NCBI GenBank assembly: GCA_020310875.1
Contig: CM035438.1
Coordinates: 101,334,639 to 101,398,638 of the forward strand
Direction: 5' to 3'
Length of the DNA stretch: 64,000 nt
From: Ceratopteris richardii
Lineage: Eukaryota > Streptophyta > Polypodiopsida > Polypodiales > Pteridaceae
Every line of letters starts with the position of its first letter. Within the stretch, counting starts at the first letter, position 1. The notes beneath the pieces are model-generated. The model did no database searches. It worked only from the letters and a program-made list of their open reading frames with translations, and was not told the origin of the DNA. Shown here piece by piece: positions 30,068-40,745 of the stretch. The position numbers and the translations under genes were made by a program.

Positions 30068-32077
30068 TTAAGTTTGTGGATGATACAGACGATAGCCTTT
30101 ACTTTCAAAATTGTACCCAACAAAAATACATTTTACTGCCTTATCATCCAATTTTCTGTGATGTTGTTCAGGCACTAATGCATATGCCAAACAACCAAAA
30201 ACACGCAAATGAGCAACAGATGGCTTGCTGTCATGCCAAGCCTCATATGGAGTGATAGACTGCAGCACTTTAGTGGGACACCTGTTAAGTACATATGTTG
30301 CACACATGACAGCCTCAAGCCAGAAACTATGTGGTAAAGCCTGACTCTTGACCATACACCTCGTCATCTCCATGAGTGACCTGTTCTTCCATTCAGCAAC
30401 TCCATTCTGTTGAGGTGTATATGGCACTGTACACTGGTGTTTTATCCCACGTTCAGCCAGAAATAAATTAAAATCAAAAGACATATATTCCCCCCCTCGA
30501 TCAGAACGGAGGGTGCCCATTTTACATGCTGACAGATTTTCAGCCAAAACCAAAAACTGTTTAAAGCACATGAACACTTCGGACTTTGCTTTGAGTGGAT
30601 ATACCCATGCATGCCTGGAAAAATCATCAATGAAAGTCACGAAGTAAAGGTAATTTCCAAAAGAGGGTGTCCGCATAGGACCACAGACATCACTATGTAC
30701 AAGCTGCAATTTCTGTGTAGCCCGAACTGAACCATCTTTTGGGAAGGAGGAACGCTGCATTCTGCCCAAAACACAGCCTTCACAAACATGTTTTCCAGGT
30801 GCCTCAAGCTTGGGCAAAGAAGACAGCATATCAGATTTCTGCAGGCGTAGCAAACTAGCAAAATTCAGATGACCAAAGCATGCATGCCAAAGCTTTGCAT
30901 CTGAAATAGCCTGAGAATCATGAACTGCACATGTCAAATCATTCACAGATCTTTCATAGTCTATGAGCTTATACAGCCCATGACATAAAATGCTAGAAGC
31001 AATAATAACATCGCCATTTGACAGATCATGAACTGTACGTTTGTCATCAACAAATTTCACAACCAAGCCAATCTTGGCTAATGCAGAAACTGATAACAGA
31101 TTCTTCTTGGTCCCTGGCACAAATAAAGCATTTGACAAAGTGAAAGAACTACCATCAGCAGTAGTCAGAATGATCTTACCAACTCCCATAACAAGATAAG
31201 AGGAGTTGTTGGCGCATGTGACAGTATTCCCTGTAGGGGCACGCTCGAGTGAAGAGAAGAAACTGTGATGCGAGGTAATATGTTTGGTCGCCCCACTGTC
31301 AAAATACCAAACATTTGAGTCTACAGCAGACATGCACTGATCATGAGAAGATGGGTCAAAACTACAAACAGTAGTAAACGCCCATTCTTCTTCCGGCACA
31401 AGATTATCAGACTCTGTTTTTGGTGTAGAGGCTTCTGCAACAACCATTCCAGCCTCCTTTTTCTTTGCCTCTTTTGCAGCCAGTTTTGGACAGTTCTTTA
31501 TGATATGATCATTCCCTTTACAGTACTTGCAAAACAATTTCTGCTTTTCTGATTTCTTCTCATCTTTATCCTGGTTCTTCGAATGTGCAGCATTTGCAGA
31601 TTTCTGCTTACTAGTAGAAGAGCTCCATTTTCCTTTGCCCTTCTGACTAGCCAGGAAAGCTTGATCTGCAACACGCATAATGGACCTGTTCTGCCTGGAG
31701 TGATCTTCCTGCAATAGAACAGAGACTAACTCCTCAAATGATAAGGCATTCGGATTGCCTTTCATCATCAACCAAAGAGTAGAAGCAAAACTTTGATAAT
31801 CAGGAAGACCATTCAGAACGGTCTGCACAAATGAGCTATCTGGTATAACCTCATCAACAGAAATCAATTGTATCTTCAGGTCTTTGATCATCGTTAGGAA
31901 ACTGTCCATAGAATCACCTTCATTCATATGCTCACTCTCCAACTGTTTTCGGAGGTAAGCTACACGAGCCTCATTCCTAGCTTGGTACAATGTGGTAAGT
32001 GTATCCCAAGCATCCTTAGCTATTCTGCAAGAGCGAATATGAGGAATAATGGCACGTTTGACAGACAAAGCTATCAA
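30068..32077 (-). CDS. Cop-H gag-protease-integrase polyprotein, 669-residue open frame
   Basis: Longest open retroelement frame with all sites intact. Capsid part (residues 1-130) with RNEARVAYLRKQLES; zinc knuckle CKYCKGNDHIIKNC (CX2CX4HX4C) near 190; protease WYFDSGATKHITS near 262; pre-integrase WHACFGHLNFASL with CEGCVLG; integrase core with D of VHSDVCGP, D of RSDRGGEY and E of GVAEWKNRS. It ends at the FGCLAYALVPEQ and KCIFVGYNF region. The Met at 32077 is internal: the true start is the ATG at 32383, and one stop codon (32114-32116) separates the two. A stop at 30065-30067 cuts off the linker and RT. Product is probably nonfunctional as a polyprotein because of these stops. Confidence 0.9.
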   Translation of the reverse strand: MIALSVKRAIIPHIRSCRIAKDAWDTLTTLYQARNEARVAYLRKQLESEHMNEGDSMDSFLTMIKDLKIQLISVDEVIPDSSFVQTVLNGLPDYQSFASTLWLMMKGNPNALSFEELVSVLLQEDHSRQNRSIMRVADQAFLASQKGKGKWSSSTSKQKSANAAHSKNQDKDEKKSEKQKLFCKYCKGNDHIIKNCPKLAAKEAKKKEAGMVVAEASTPKTESDNLVPEEEWAFTTVCSFDPSSHDQCMSAVDSNVWYFDSGATKHITSHHSFFSSLERAPTGNTVTCANNSSYLVMGVGKIILTTADGSSFTLSNALFVPGTKKNLLSVSALAKIGLVVKFVDDKRTVHDLSNGDVIIASSILCHGLYKLIDYERSVNDLTCAVHDSQAISDAKLWHACFGHLNFASLLRLQKSDMLSSLPKLEAPGKHVCEGCVLGRMQRSSFPKDGSVRATQKLQLVHSDVCGPMRTPSFGNYLYFVTFIDDFSRHAWVYPLKAKSEVFMCFKQFLVLAENLSACKMGTLRSDRGGEYMSFDFNLFLAERGIKHQCTVPYTPQQNGVAEWKNRSLMEMTRCMVKSQALPHSFWLEAVMCATYVLNRCPTKVLQSITPYEAWHDSKPSVAHLRVFGCLAYALVPEQHHRKLDDKAVKCIFVGYNFESKGYRLYHPQT

Positions 32078-32116
32078 TGCATGTGCCTGGGCATCTCTGC
32101 CATCCCAAGGAATCTG

Positions 32117-32383
32117 CTATGCAGTAGGTGCAGCAGAAACAGCAGCACGAATAGGAATTTGCACAATATCATCTTTGACACCATCTTCATCAGCTCCAGC
32201 ACCTGTATTTGCAGTACCTGTAGTTGTAGGTGTAACAGGACATCTTTCAACACCCTGCACAATGTTCCACAGTCCTTTTGCAACCAAAACATGTCGCATC
32301 ATATAAGCCCATAATGGGTAGTTGGTACCATCCAACTTATCCTCAACAGCCAACATACGGAATACATCACTGCTTTCAGCCAT
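32117..32383 (-). pseudogene. Cop-H gag N-terminus
   Basis: ATG at 32383 opens MAESSDVFRMLAVEDKL, followed by DGTNYPLWAYMMRHVL and GLWNIVQGVE, the conserved N-terminal gag fold of the family, then an Ala/Thr-rich spacer. It is stopped at 32114-32116 and continues in the same frame at IPWDGRDAQAHALIALS. 270 bases lie between the LTR and this start. Confidence 0.9.
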
Positions 32384-32640
32384 GGCCGGTGACTAAAATA
32401 CCTTGATGCACAAAATTGACTATATCTCAAAAAGTTGAACAGAACTGCCCAGACGAGTTCTGCTAGACTTGTAGCAGACTTCGAGACGCTTAAACTGGCA
32501 GACAGAAACTGGTATATACCTTTGGCACACAAGCGTTGTGATAGTGCGTTCGGAGGCCGAAACGAGCTCACCAAAATTCGTGCGATTCTAAGACTGCAAA
32601 TGGAGGAGTGTCGACGGCGCCCTAGATGAAGCAATGACCT

Positions 32641-32653
32641 GCTCTGATACCAA
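32641..32653 (-). other. Cop-H primer binding site
   Basis: Minus-strand TTGGTATCAGAGC follows the 5' LTR; complementary to initiator methionine tRNA 3' end. Confidence 0.9.
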
Positions 32654-32654
32654 T

Positions 32655-32884
32655 TGTTGGAGATAGATGTCTGTGAAAGCACGCGAACAGCACAAGGAAG
32701 AAGAAGAAGCTTGGAGCACAACACACAAGACTGAATGTATTACTAGACAATGTACAAAGATAAGTAGCCCATTAGGGCAATAGGCGTATATACAAGCCGG
32801 GGGAAAAAAACCTCCTAAAGAGGGAAAAAAGTGCCCCGGCGGTCCTAGTGTGTTCACACACATCACTACCTAAATATATCAACA
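32655..32884 (-). repeat. Cop-H 5' LTR
   Basis: 230 bp, plus-strand TGTTGGAGATAGATG to ATATATCAACA. Same family as 16770-17000, 21290-21519 and the Cop-F LTR. Confidence 0.93.
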
Positions 32885-33440
32885 ATTTTTATCACTACCT
32901 CTCATTGTAAGTATTGATTTTTGGTAGTTTGAACTCCATTTTGTTCTAGCACAATGGTGAGAACCGATGTGAGGAGAGATACCTTATAATTTTCAATCTA
33001 TGGAGACGTGAGGGTGGTATGATGACCATGAGCAAGTGGAATGCACAAGTGTGTGAGTGAGAAGCACACGCATACACACACACACAGGGAAAGACAAAAA
33101 GTGAAACAATGCAATCTTATATCTCCAAGATATAGTCATGCTCTTACCAGCTCAAATCCCAAAAATGCTAACCTCTAGAATGAGCTCTCTAGCTCTTTTT
33201 ATAGTTTTAAGACTAGTTTTGGCCTAATTGAGACCTAGTGTCTGGCCTAGTTAAAAATTAGGTTCCTATGCTATTTCAAAGTCTCAAATGAACACTAAAA
33301 TTTATGAAAATTGGTATGTAGCTTTTCCTAATACTCCTCAATCTTGAGGAATCCTCAGCTTGAAGAAAATGGATTCTAAACTACCAAAAATGAATATTTA
33401 CAATGAGGGATAGTGATAAAAATCAATATTTGAATGAATG
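32885..33440. repeat. Inverted repeat made of two opposed Gyp-J LTR pieces
   Basis: The plus-strand block 32885-32944 (TTTTATCACTACCTCTCATT and so on) is the reverse complement, with mismatches, of about 33374-33440. The right arm is an ordinary internal part of the Gyp-J LTR. The left arm is the same piece turned round, next to the LTR end. Arms are about 58 bases. Confidence 0.75.
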
Positions 33441-33597
33441 ATGGATTGTGAAAAAATATAATTAGGCCTATTCCTTGCTTGATTGGCATTGACTTTTGTG
33501 CTTGCTTAGTCCTTCTTCTTCTTCTCTATGGCTCTCTTGTCTTTGACTTCCTTATGGCATACTCCCTTGGAGGCTTAATCCACCTTCATGGCTAACA
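32946..33597 (-). repeat. Gyp-J 3' LTR
   Basis: On the minus strand it starts TGTTAGCCATGAAGG at 33597, right after a purine tract (GAGAGAGGGAGGAG, 33598-33612). It shares with the Gyp-I LTR the GAGGA(A/G)TCCTC hairpin, the block around ACACTAGGTCT..GG, TATAAA, GAGAGCTCAT, the CA/TG dinucleotide run (33068-33090) and the ACCATCCTCA end. Diverged from Gyp-I. The inner end is uncertain because of the inverted piece at 32885. Confidence 0.8.
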
Positions 33598-33610
33598 CTC
33601 CTCCCTCTCT

Positions 33611-34200
33611 CACGTATGTCATCTCTGACAGTCCCTTGTTCGGGAGGGCAATTGGTGTACTACTATACCTCATGATCTACCAATTTATGTTCCCTTATCC
33701 TGATTCCTCTTGTCAGATCTTTCATAAGTCATTCCCAACCATGGCACGTGGGACATCGAGATGTTGCACCCTTAACTATTCAAAGTGGATGGCTTGCTCT
33801 ATAGGGAATAGGTGTAGAAGATGGGTGAGGCCTAAATATCTCTGAATGATATTGCCAAAAATCGATTGAGAAAATTTCTTTAAAGGTCTATTTGTAGCAT
33901 GTCGGTAAGTATTTTATGCGAGCATGCCAAGAATATATGGACTGAGCAGAGGTTATAGTGCTAATATCATAGAGCAAGTCAAAGTTCCCTTCACTAAAAC
34001 CTGATGTTGAGATATATGGAGCTTTAACTTTCCTAAACATCTTGAAGACCATGATCATTAACTCAAATATCTTTGTGCACATCCTTGTTGCAACATCTAG
34101 CATATTCTTTAAGCATGGAGTCCAATGTTGGATTGTGGATACCATGTAGGCCACTATAAGAGGTCCTCAGGGTGGAGCAAAGTAGGGATAGTTTAAACAA
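33611..34200 (-). pseudogene. Gyp-J conserved 3' accessory frame (relative of Gyp-I 3' ORF)
   Basis: Minus-strand sequence aligns with the whole conserved part of the Gyp-I final frame: LNYPYFAPP near 34190, VAYMVSTIQHW, then NFDLLYDIS, YSWHARIKYLPTCYK, a FW..HSE segment, KDLTRGIRIREHKL and an end RDD followed directly by the polypurine tract. Gyp-I reads WLNYPTIAPP, VAYMMATIRHW, NYDLLYDMS, YAWHARIRYLPAYYK and RDLVRGLRIKEQEL in the same order and at the same distance from the LTR. At least four stops or frameshifts are present here. No known domain recognised; function unknown. Confidence 0.8.
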
Positions 34201-35731
34201 ATAGAACACCCTCGACTGTTCTTGACCTTAATCACAAATGTTGGTCATGTTCTTCTTTGTGGCATCGGACCAGAGCATGGATTGTAAATAATGTTCATGG
34301 GTTTCATAGACCATGTGCACATCATTTTGGCATAAGTCTCTAATAAATTGCAACACCAGTGGGTTTGAAATATATTACCCCATCAAGCTATCTCTAGAAC
34401 ATTGCCAAGTTGGAATTGTGTGGTGAAAGTTCGTCCTTTGCCTAGCACATGTTTTATCTTTGTGTTATAGTCGGCTAACACAATGAAATAGGGCACGTAT
34501 TGCAACTCTGATGTTGTGATTGGGCATCTAGTGAGACATATTCTGGAAGTATTCTGAATGAAGCATCATTCTTCAAGGTTTTCCATGGATTGAATTTGTA
34601 TGGCCACACGATCATCATGGGTGCATCCAATTTCTTCTATCTGTTTGAGCCACTATTGTCTAGGTACCTCATATGTTTCTTAACCTTCTTGAGTGATGAG
34701 TCCTCCTAGAACCAATTGGATTTTGTATGTATCTTCATAAGTTTCTTCGACCGGTATCTTTACTATCTCCTCAGGGTCAGGTACTTCTTGCAGGGTGTGG
34801 TTACCATATGTCATCATAAGAGATCCATATTCCATTGGAGTTTGGCATTGTGCTCCATTTTTATGTGCAAGTGGGTTTCAATTTCCTTTATAGCCTCTTG
34901 ATCAATGTTTTGAAGTTTGGAGTCAAGTTCAATCTAGGCCTATTGTAAGGCTTCTAAAGCCTTGTTGCTTTACTCTAATTATGTCACTCTTTCTTGTAGT
35001 TGGATGGATTCAATGTTGATCATTGCATTGTGCACTGCTAGATGTTGATACTCATGTCTAAGTTGGCTTGCACATTGAATCATTGTGTTAAAAGTAGTAT
35101 TTACATTCATACATGCTATATTTATAGGGGGCAATGCAAGGGGAGGGGAAATGGGGATGGGGATTGTGGATGTAATGCACATTGGGTGGGTGTAGGTGAT
35201 GTTGGTGGAGGAGGAATGGGAGATTGTGGAAGTGTGGGGGAAGGGGGAAGTTTTGTGGATGGTGAGATGTCCATAGGATCAGACATGGATGTTTGTGAAG
35301 GATCTACATGAATACAGGGATGGTAGGTGGTGTCGATGAAAAGTGAAGATGATACAAATGGGTGAGGAACTAGGGAAGAACCAGTATGCCATGAAGTATT
35401 TTGAGTGGGTGGTCAGAACATGACTTCGAGGAAAGACTCCCAAGGTGATGTAGTTGACAATGGTTGAGGTTGAAATATGAATGAAAATGGGAAAGTTTAG
35501 TTCCTTGGGGAAAAAACGGGTTGGGTAGATTGCGAGTCAAAGTGACCTATCATGGTGGAAGTGGGGATAGAATGACCCACTACAAGATGTCTGACTAGGT
35601 GGCGTAAGGCAGGTTAAACTAAGGAAGAGGAACTAGTGTACAAGGGATTGGTAATTGATGCCAAGAGTTGGTAATGGAATACTAGGGCTCAAAATCTAAT
35701 GGAAGGTGTGATTGTGGGCACTACAAGGGTT
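34201..35731 (-). pseudogene. Gyp-J long decayed frame, coiled-coil part
   Basis: Continues upstream (minus strand) of the conserved frame with dispersed stops. Recognisable composition: a Pro/Ile-rich patch (IPIPISPPLALPP near 35140), then a heptad-like Leu/Ile/Glu stretch (QLRHEYQHLAVHNAM, ESIQLQERV, ALEALQ) near 34900-35100 that looks like a coiled coil, then VWPYKFNPWKTLKND near 34600. No enzyme motif. It is cut by Gyp-K at 35736 and resumes at 40746. Could be a gag-like or extra ORF of the element. Confidence 0.45.
35140..35162 (+). other. G-quadruplex motif
   Basis: Four runs of four G separated by 1, 4 and 2 bases (35140-43, 35145-48, 35153-56, 35159-62). It coincides with the Pro-rich codons of the decayed minus-strand frame, so it may be only a codon effect. 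Confidence 0.7.
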
Positions 35732-35736
35732 GTTAT

Positions 35737-36421
35737 TGTCAAGGAAGCAATAGATTGTGGCCCTTTGACTAGACTAGACAAGATTTTGGAATTACATTTT
35801 TGTTAAAAGATCACGCATGTAGGGAAAATAATACAAGAATATATAACTGATACAAGAAATCCCACACCCAGGACTAATAGATATGGAAAATTGGACTAGA
35901 GATGATACAGGAGATCCACGAGTCGAGACCGTAGGTATGATGCAAGATATCCTAAATACAAGAAGTTCCTTCAAGGGGATGAATAGATACAAGAAATAAC
36001 TCGAGAGCATCTCCTACTACAAGATTACAATAGGACAAGAGAAAATTTCTTAAGATACAACACTAGAACAAAGGACATGATTAGAACTCAAATTGGAACT
36101 TGGAGAGCACTTCCTTGGTGATCATGACTCCTTGAGCTCCCAAACCTACCATTGGTAAGACTGAGTATATATGTGAAAAACCCCTCCTTATATAGGTTTT
36201 CAAGGGTGATTCATAAATGGTGATTATGAAGTGATGATATCATCAATGATGTCATCAATTCAACAAATGGCCTTTGGGTATCAGAATCAGGCAAGTAGAT
36301 AGTCAATATTAGGGTTTCATACATAATGGAAGCATTAATCTCTCCAAATTTTGAACCAATCATGAGATATAGAAAGTTACATGGAATTTGAGGTTCAAGA
36401 TGGTTTCCTTTTTCCATGACA
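35737..36421 (-). repeat. Gyp-K 3' LTR
   Basis: 685 bp, plus-strand TGTCAAGGAAGC to TTTCCATGACA. The adjoining minus-strand tract TTGAGGGGAAGGTGA (36422-36437) is the polypurine tract. Confidence 0.85.
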
Positions 36422-36437
36422 TCACCTTCCCCTCAAG

Positions 36438-37520
36438 TGATGAGTTCCACGAGGAGCACTCATGTTCTCTAGTCTCGACTTCATTGGATTTTTCTTATGA
36501 ATTCTCAAACCTTGATTGGTGCTCTCGAACCTTAGATCTTAAAAGTCACTGGATTAATATTGGCCAAGATTATGAATGGAATGGATCTTTGATGGTCTAG
36601 CTTTGCACAAGGCCTTGAAGTCTGCAAATTATTTTTGAACCATACTTTATCCCCAATGTGATAGGATGGATTTTGAACATGATGGTAATCTTCATAATAT
36701 TTAAATTATTCTTGAGCTCTATGGATATCTTCCTTGATTTCTTTCTGAATACCCATGAGGTATTGGGCCTTATCTCTAGCAACTGGGTTCTGGACATGAT
36801 TTATACCCATCCTTGGGTGTTTTTTATAATTTGCAAATAAGGATTCGCCTTGACAGATGTATGAACATTGTTGTTATAGGCAAACTCTACAAAGGGTGAA
36901 ATCTCAAACCCATCATTTTGATGATAGTTGATGGTTCAATGGAGATATTGTTCTAGGATTTGATTCACCTATTCTATTTCTTCATCGGTTTGTGGATGAT
37001 TGCCATAGACAATTTGACTTAAACACCAAGGATCTTGCAAAGATTGTTCCAAAAGCTAGATATGAATTGTGGATCTCGATCACTAATCCATGAAGTCTAA
37101 AGATGTATCTAAGAAAAAGTATAGCAGTGGATGCACCTCTCATTGACTTGGTACTTGAAATGAAGTGTTTCATCTTCATAAAACTATCCACTATAACAAG
37201 AATGGAATCATACTTATCTGACCTTGGTAGATTTGTAATGAAATCCATAGATAATGAAGACCATGGACTTTCTGGAATAGGTAAAGTTTGTAAGAGGCCA
37301 TGAAGTTTATGACGTGGTACCTGAACTTTTCCTTCTTGAGTTTTTTTCTTGACATTACAAAACAATTCATCATGTGATAGAGTCTCACAAATCAAATGGA
37401 TCAAGGATGAATCTTCTTGATGGTTTGAAGAGATGGGTGCTAACTCGAGATATTCAAGCTTGAGTAATACACTCTCTTGTTGATCAAAAGCCTCTTCACC
37501 TTTCTTCAAATCAAGGTAGC
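36438..37520 (-). pseudogene. Gyp-K integrase
   Basis: HKLHGLLQTLPIPESPW, then core start LSMDFITNLPRSDKYDSIL with the first Asp and IFRLHGL. The second-Asp segment is decayed (IHNSYLAFG), a frameshift follows, then the FVEFAYNNNVHTS block near 36880 and a tail toward the SH3-like region near 36600. The zinc-binding H2C2 region is largely missing between the RNase H end and the core. No chromodomain is evident. Confidence 0.75.
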
Positions 37521-39100
37521 ATCTTCTTAACAAGGCATCTGACTGACATTGCTCGCATCGTGGATGATACATGATGATAAAATCGAACCGGGATAGGAAG
37601 TTAATCCATCAAGATTTCCTTCTATTGAGGATGCAAGTGGTTATGAAGTACTCTAAATTCTTAGGATTTGTGTACACAGTAACTTTATGAGCTTCTCATT
37701 CTAGATGATGATGCTAAACATCAAACGTATCTACTATCATAAGAGGTTCTTTATCATGGATTTCATAATTAATATCTAGATGAGAGAATTTCCTTGAGTG
37801 ATATGCAACTGGATGTAGGTTTCCATCATCCCCATGTTGGGATAGGATTGGCCCCAAGGAAAAGTCTGATGCATCTATCTAAAAGAAAAATGCTTGGTAG
37901 AATTAGGATGAACTAGAATTGGAACAATAGTGAATGATGATTTCAATTCTAAAAGGCTTTCTTTTTATCTTCATTCCATGAGATTTTGTGTTTCCTATAA
38001 GCTTGGTAAGAGGTGTCACTATCTTGGATTAATCTCTTACAAATATCCTGTAAAAATTGGGAAGCCCTAGAAAAAATTGTACATTTCAAAGACATGAACG
38101 TGGTTTCCAATCAAGGATTGTCTCGATCTTCTTAGGTTCCATAAAAAATCCTTTCTCTAATACAATGTACCCTAAAAAATCCACTTCTATTTGATGGAAA
38201 GAACACTTCTCTAATTCTGCATATAATCTTTTTTCTCATAGTTTCTCTACAACTATCTTTACTGGACATTCATGATCCTCTAGATTTTGGAGAATATCAA
38301 GATATCATCGAGGAATATTACCACAAAATCATCTAAATACTCTCGAAAGATATCATTTATTATACATTAGAAGACGGTTGGAGCATTTATGAAACCAAAT
38401 GGCATAATTACATATTCAAAATGCCCAACCTTGCTCAAAATGTTTTCTTCCATTCAGCTCCTTCTTTGATCCTGACAAGATTGTAAGTTCCTTGAATGTC
38501 AATCTTCATGAAGAACTTTTCTTTTCCAAGGTGTTCCAAGAGCTCTGATATGAGTAGTAGAGGGCATATGTTCTTTATAGTGACTTTATTCAACCCACAA
38601 TAGTCTACACACATTCAGAGAGTCCCATCCTTCTTCTTTAAAAATAGAATACGGCTCCTGCTAGAGACTTTAACCCCTTGGCTAGATTCTCATCAATATT
38701 CTTGTGTCATTCTATAAGATCCTCTAGGGATAATCTGTAAATTAGTCCAAAGTGTGGTTGTGCTCCCTCTTGAAGTTCTATGGCGTAATCATAAGGTCTA
38801 TGCGCTAGGAGTGTATCTACATTCTTCTTTTCAAAAACATCTTCAAATCCTTGGTACTGATTGGGTAGCTGCACTCAATCATCTTTCTTGGATTCTTGAC
38901 TTGATGCAGCATAGATCATATATATCGGTTCCTTTCTTACTACATGTATGAAGGCTTTTGCTCTTGCATATGTTGAGTTCTTCTGGATATCTCGACAATT
39001 GATTTTATTCTTTTCCCAGTTAATGTTTGTATTATGTTTCTTTAGCCAAGGCATTCCAACGATAACAAGATCTATTGGACTTGATATTACATTAAAACAT
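37521..39100 (-). pseudogene. Gyp-K reverse transcriptase and RNase H
   Basis: Reading the minus strand in shifting frames: EYVIMPFGFINAPTVF near 38400, active-site VVIFLDDILIFS near 38310, then the RNase H start [15 protein letters not shown] near 37850 with [10 protein letters not shown] and the end YHPRCEQCQSDALLRR at 37520-37572 (decayed form of ADALSRR). The catalytic FLDD is preserved. Stops are frequent, so the enzyme is dead. Confidence 0.82.
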
Positions 39101-39174
39101 ATGAGGAAAACATGATCACCAAGGTTGACTTTTAATGGTTTGGCTTCCTTGGTAATATTCTCAGATGTTAGGGG

Positions 39175-39486
39175 TCATCCATCCACTACTTTAGCTACTA
39201 TTGGTTTGTTCTTTTGAAGTACTGGAATCTTGTGTTTCTTAATGATTCCTTCATCAATGAAACATGAGGAGGCTGTTGAATCGACTAGGGCTATAAGGGA
39301 AAGGGTCTTCTTAGGCATGATCAACTTGAGAGGGAAAAGACATGTTTCTATGGGTGTTTTTGGAATTAGGAGACCATTTCTTATATCGTGATCTAGTTGT
39401 ATGGTCTCCTTTACGACTGAACTTTCTTGTTTGTTCTCTTGTTGACAATTAACTGCAATATGTCTAGGGTTCCACAATAGAGGCAT
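39175..39486 (-). pseudogene. Gyp-K gag end and protease
   Basis: Open for 103 residues. It begins with a decayed zinc knuckle (NPRHIAVNCQQE) and a Lys/Glu linker, then the retropepsin start LIALVDSTASSCFID, where the expected Asp-Ser-Gly-Ala reads Asp-Ser-Thr-Ala. Loss of the Gly probably inactivates it. Confidence 0.78.
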
Positions 39487-40032
39487 AACTTGTTATCTCT
39501 CCTTCTTTGTTTCTTTTATGGGGTTAGAGGCTAGAACCTAGTTAATCTATCTGCATAGGTTCATGCATAGATTCTTCTCTAGGAGTGGGCTAGAAGGGTT
39601 TCCATTGGCAAAATCTTAGTTCTACTCGTTTCTCTTGTTCCTTTGAAACAGGTTCCAATAAAATTGACCTTTGATGCATCATCACGGTATCTATAAAGCT
39701 ACATACGGATGTACAGTTTGACTTGTTGCAGGAACCCGTGAAACTTTGTGCGATCACCATAAAAACTTTTCTAGCATGTAAACATTGGGTTCCTTCATGA
39801 AGGATGAACTAGGATGTTGGTTCACTTTAATACTTCCTTGATTTTCTTGAAGATTCCTGATTCACTCTTGTAATTCTTGGATGAGTGCACCTATATGCAT
39901 GGGATGTCCCATCTTCACTTGTGTTTGTTGATAAGTTTAGGTCCTTGACTTGTTGTTGGAGACTTTGAAGTGATGCTACAATCTATTCATAAGTGTTCTC
40001 CATAATGTCTCCTCCTAGATAGAAGATAGTCT
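39487..40032 (-). pseudogene. Gyp-K gag remnant and leader
   Basis: Lies between protease and the 5' LTR where gag is expected. Only about 540 bases remain and no capsid motif can be read, so gag is mostly deleted. The primer site after the LTR (minus sense) was not identified. Confidence 0.45.
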
Positions 40033-40740
40033 TGCCAAAATATTAGGAGAGCATTAGATTGTGCCCTCTAACTAGACTAGAAAAGATTTCAAAATTACAC
40101 TTTTGATTACAAGATCATCCACATAGGGAAAAAAATACAAGAATAGATAATTGATACATCCACAACCCGGGGCTGATAGGTATGGATAATTGGACTAGAG
40201 ATGATACATGAGATCCCACAACCCGAGACTATAGGTATGATGCAAGATATCTAGATTACAAGAACTCCCTTCAAGCAAATGAACTAGATACAAGAAATAA
40301 CTTGATAGGATCTTGTACTACAAGATTACAATAGGACAAGATAGAATATCCAAGATGCAAGACTAGATAAGAATAGAACAAAGGACATAACTAAAACTTG
40401 AATTGGAACTTGGAGATAACTTACTTGGTGATCAGGATTCCTTGAGCTCCCAAGACTAGCATTGGCAAGACTAAGTGTATATGTGGCCAACCCCTTCTTA
40501 TATAGGTTTTCAAGGATAGTTCATCAATGGTGGTTATGAATTGATGATATCATTAATGATGTCATCAACTCAAAACATGGCCCTAGATATCAAAATCAAG
40601 CAAGTAGACAGTCAATCTTAGGGTTTTGCCATGTTTTGGACACAATGTAAGGATTAATTTCTCCAAATTATGAACCAATCATGAGATATAGAAAGCCACA
40701 TGGAATTTGAGGTTCAGGATGGTTTTCTTTGTCCATGATA
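40033..40740 (-). repeat. Gyp-K 5' LTR
   Basis: Matches 35737-36421 with scattered changes, ends TCCATGATA, followed by GTTAT. Confidence 0.85.
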
Positions 40741-40745
40741 GTTAT

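Larger units (their letters stand above)
29178..32884 (-). mobile_element. Cop-H: Ty1/copia element, minus strand, 3' truncated
   Basis: Intact 5' LTR (32655-32884), primer site, gag, protease, integrase and the first half of RT in copia order, then homology stops at about 29178. No RNase H or 3' LTR is seen, so no target duplication can be checked. It is the best preserved member of the Cop-C/Cop-F family. Confidence 0.9.
35737..40740 (-). mobile_element. Gyp-K: Ty3/gypsy element, minus strand, nested in Gyp-J
   Basis: LTRs at 35737-36421 and 40033-40740 enclose gag, protease, RT, RNase H and integrase on the minus strand. Perfect GTTAT duplications at 35732-35736 and 40741-40745. LTRs differ at very roughly one base in eight. 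Heavily mutated, no complete frame. Confidence 0.9.
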
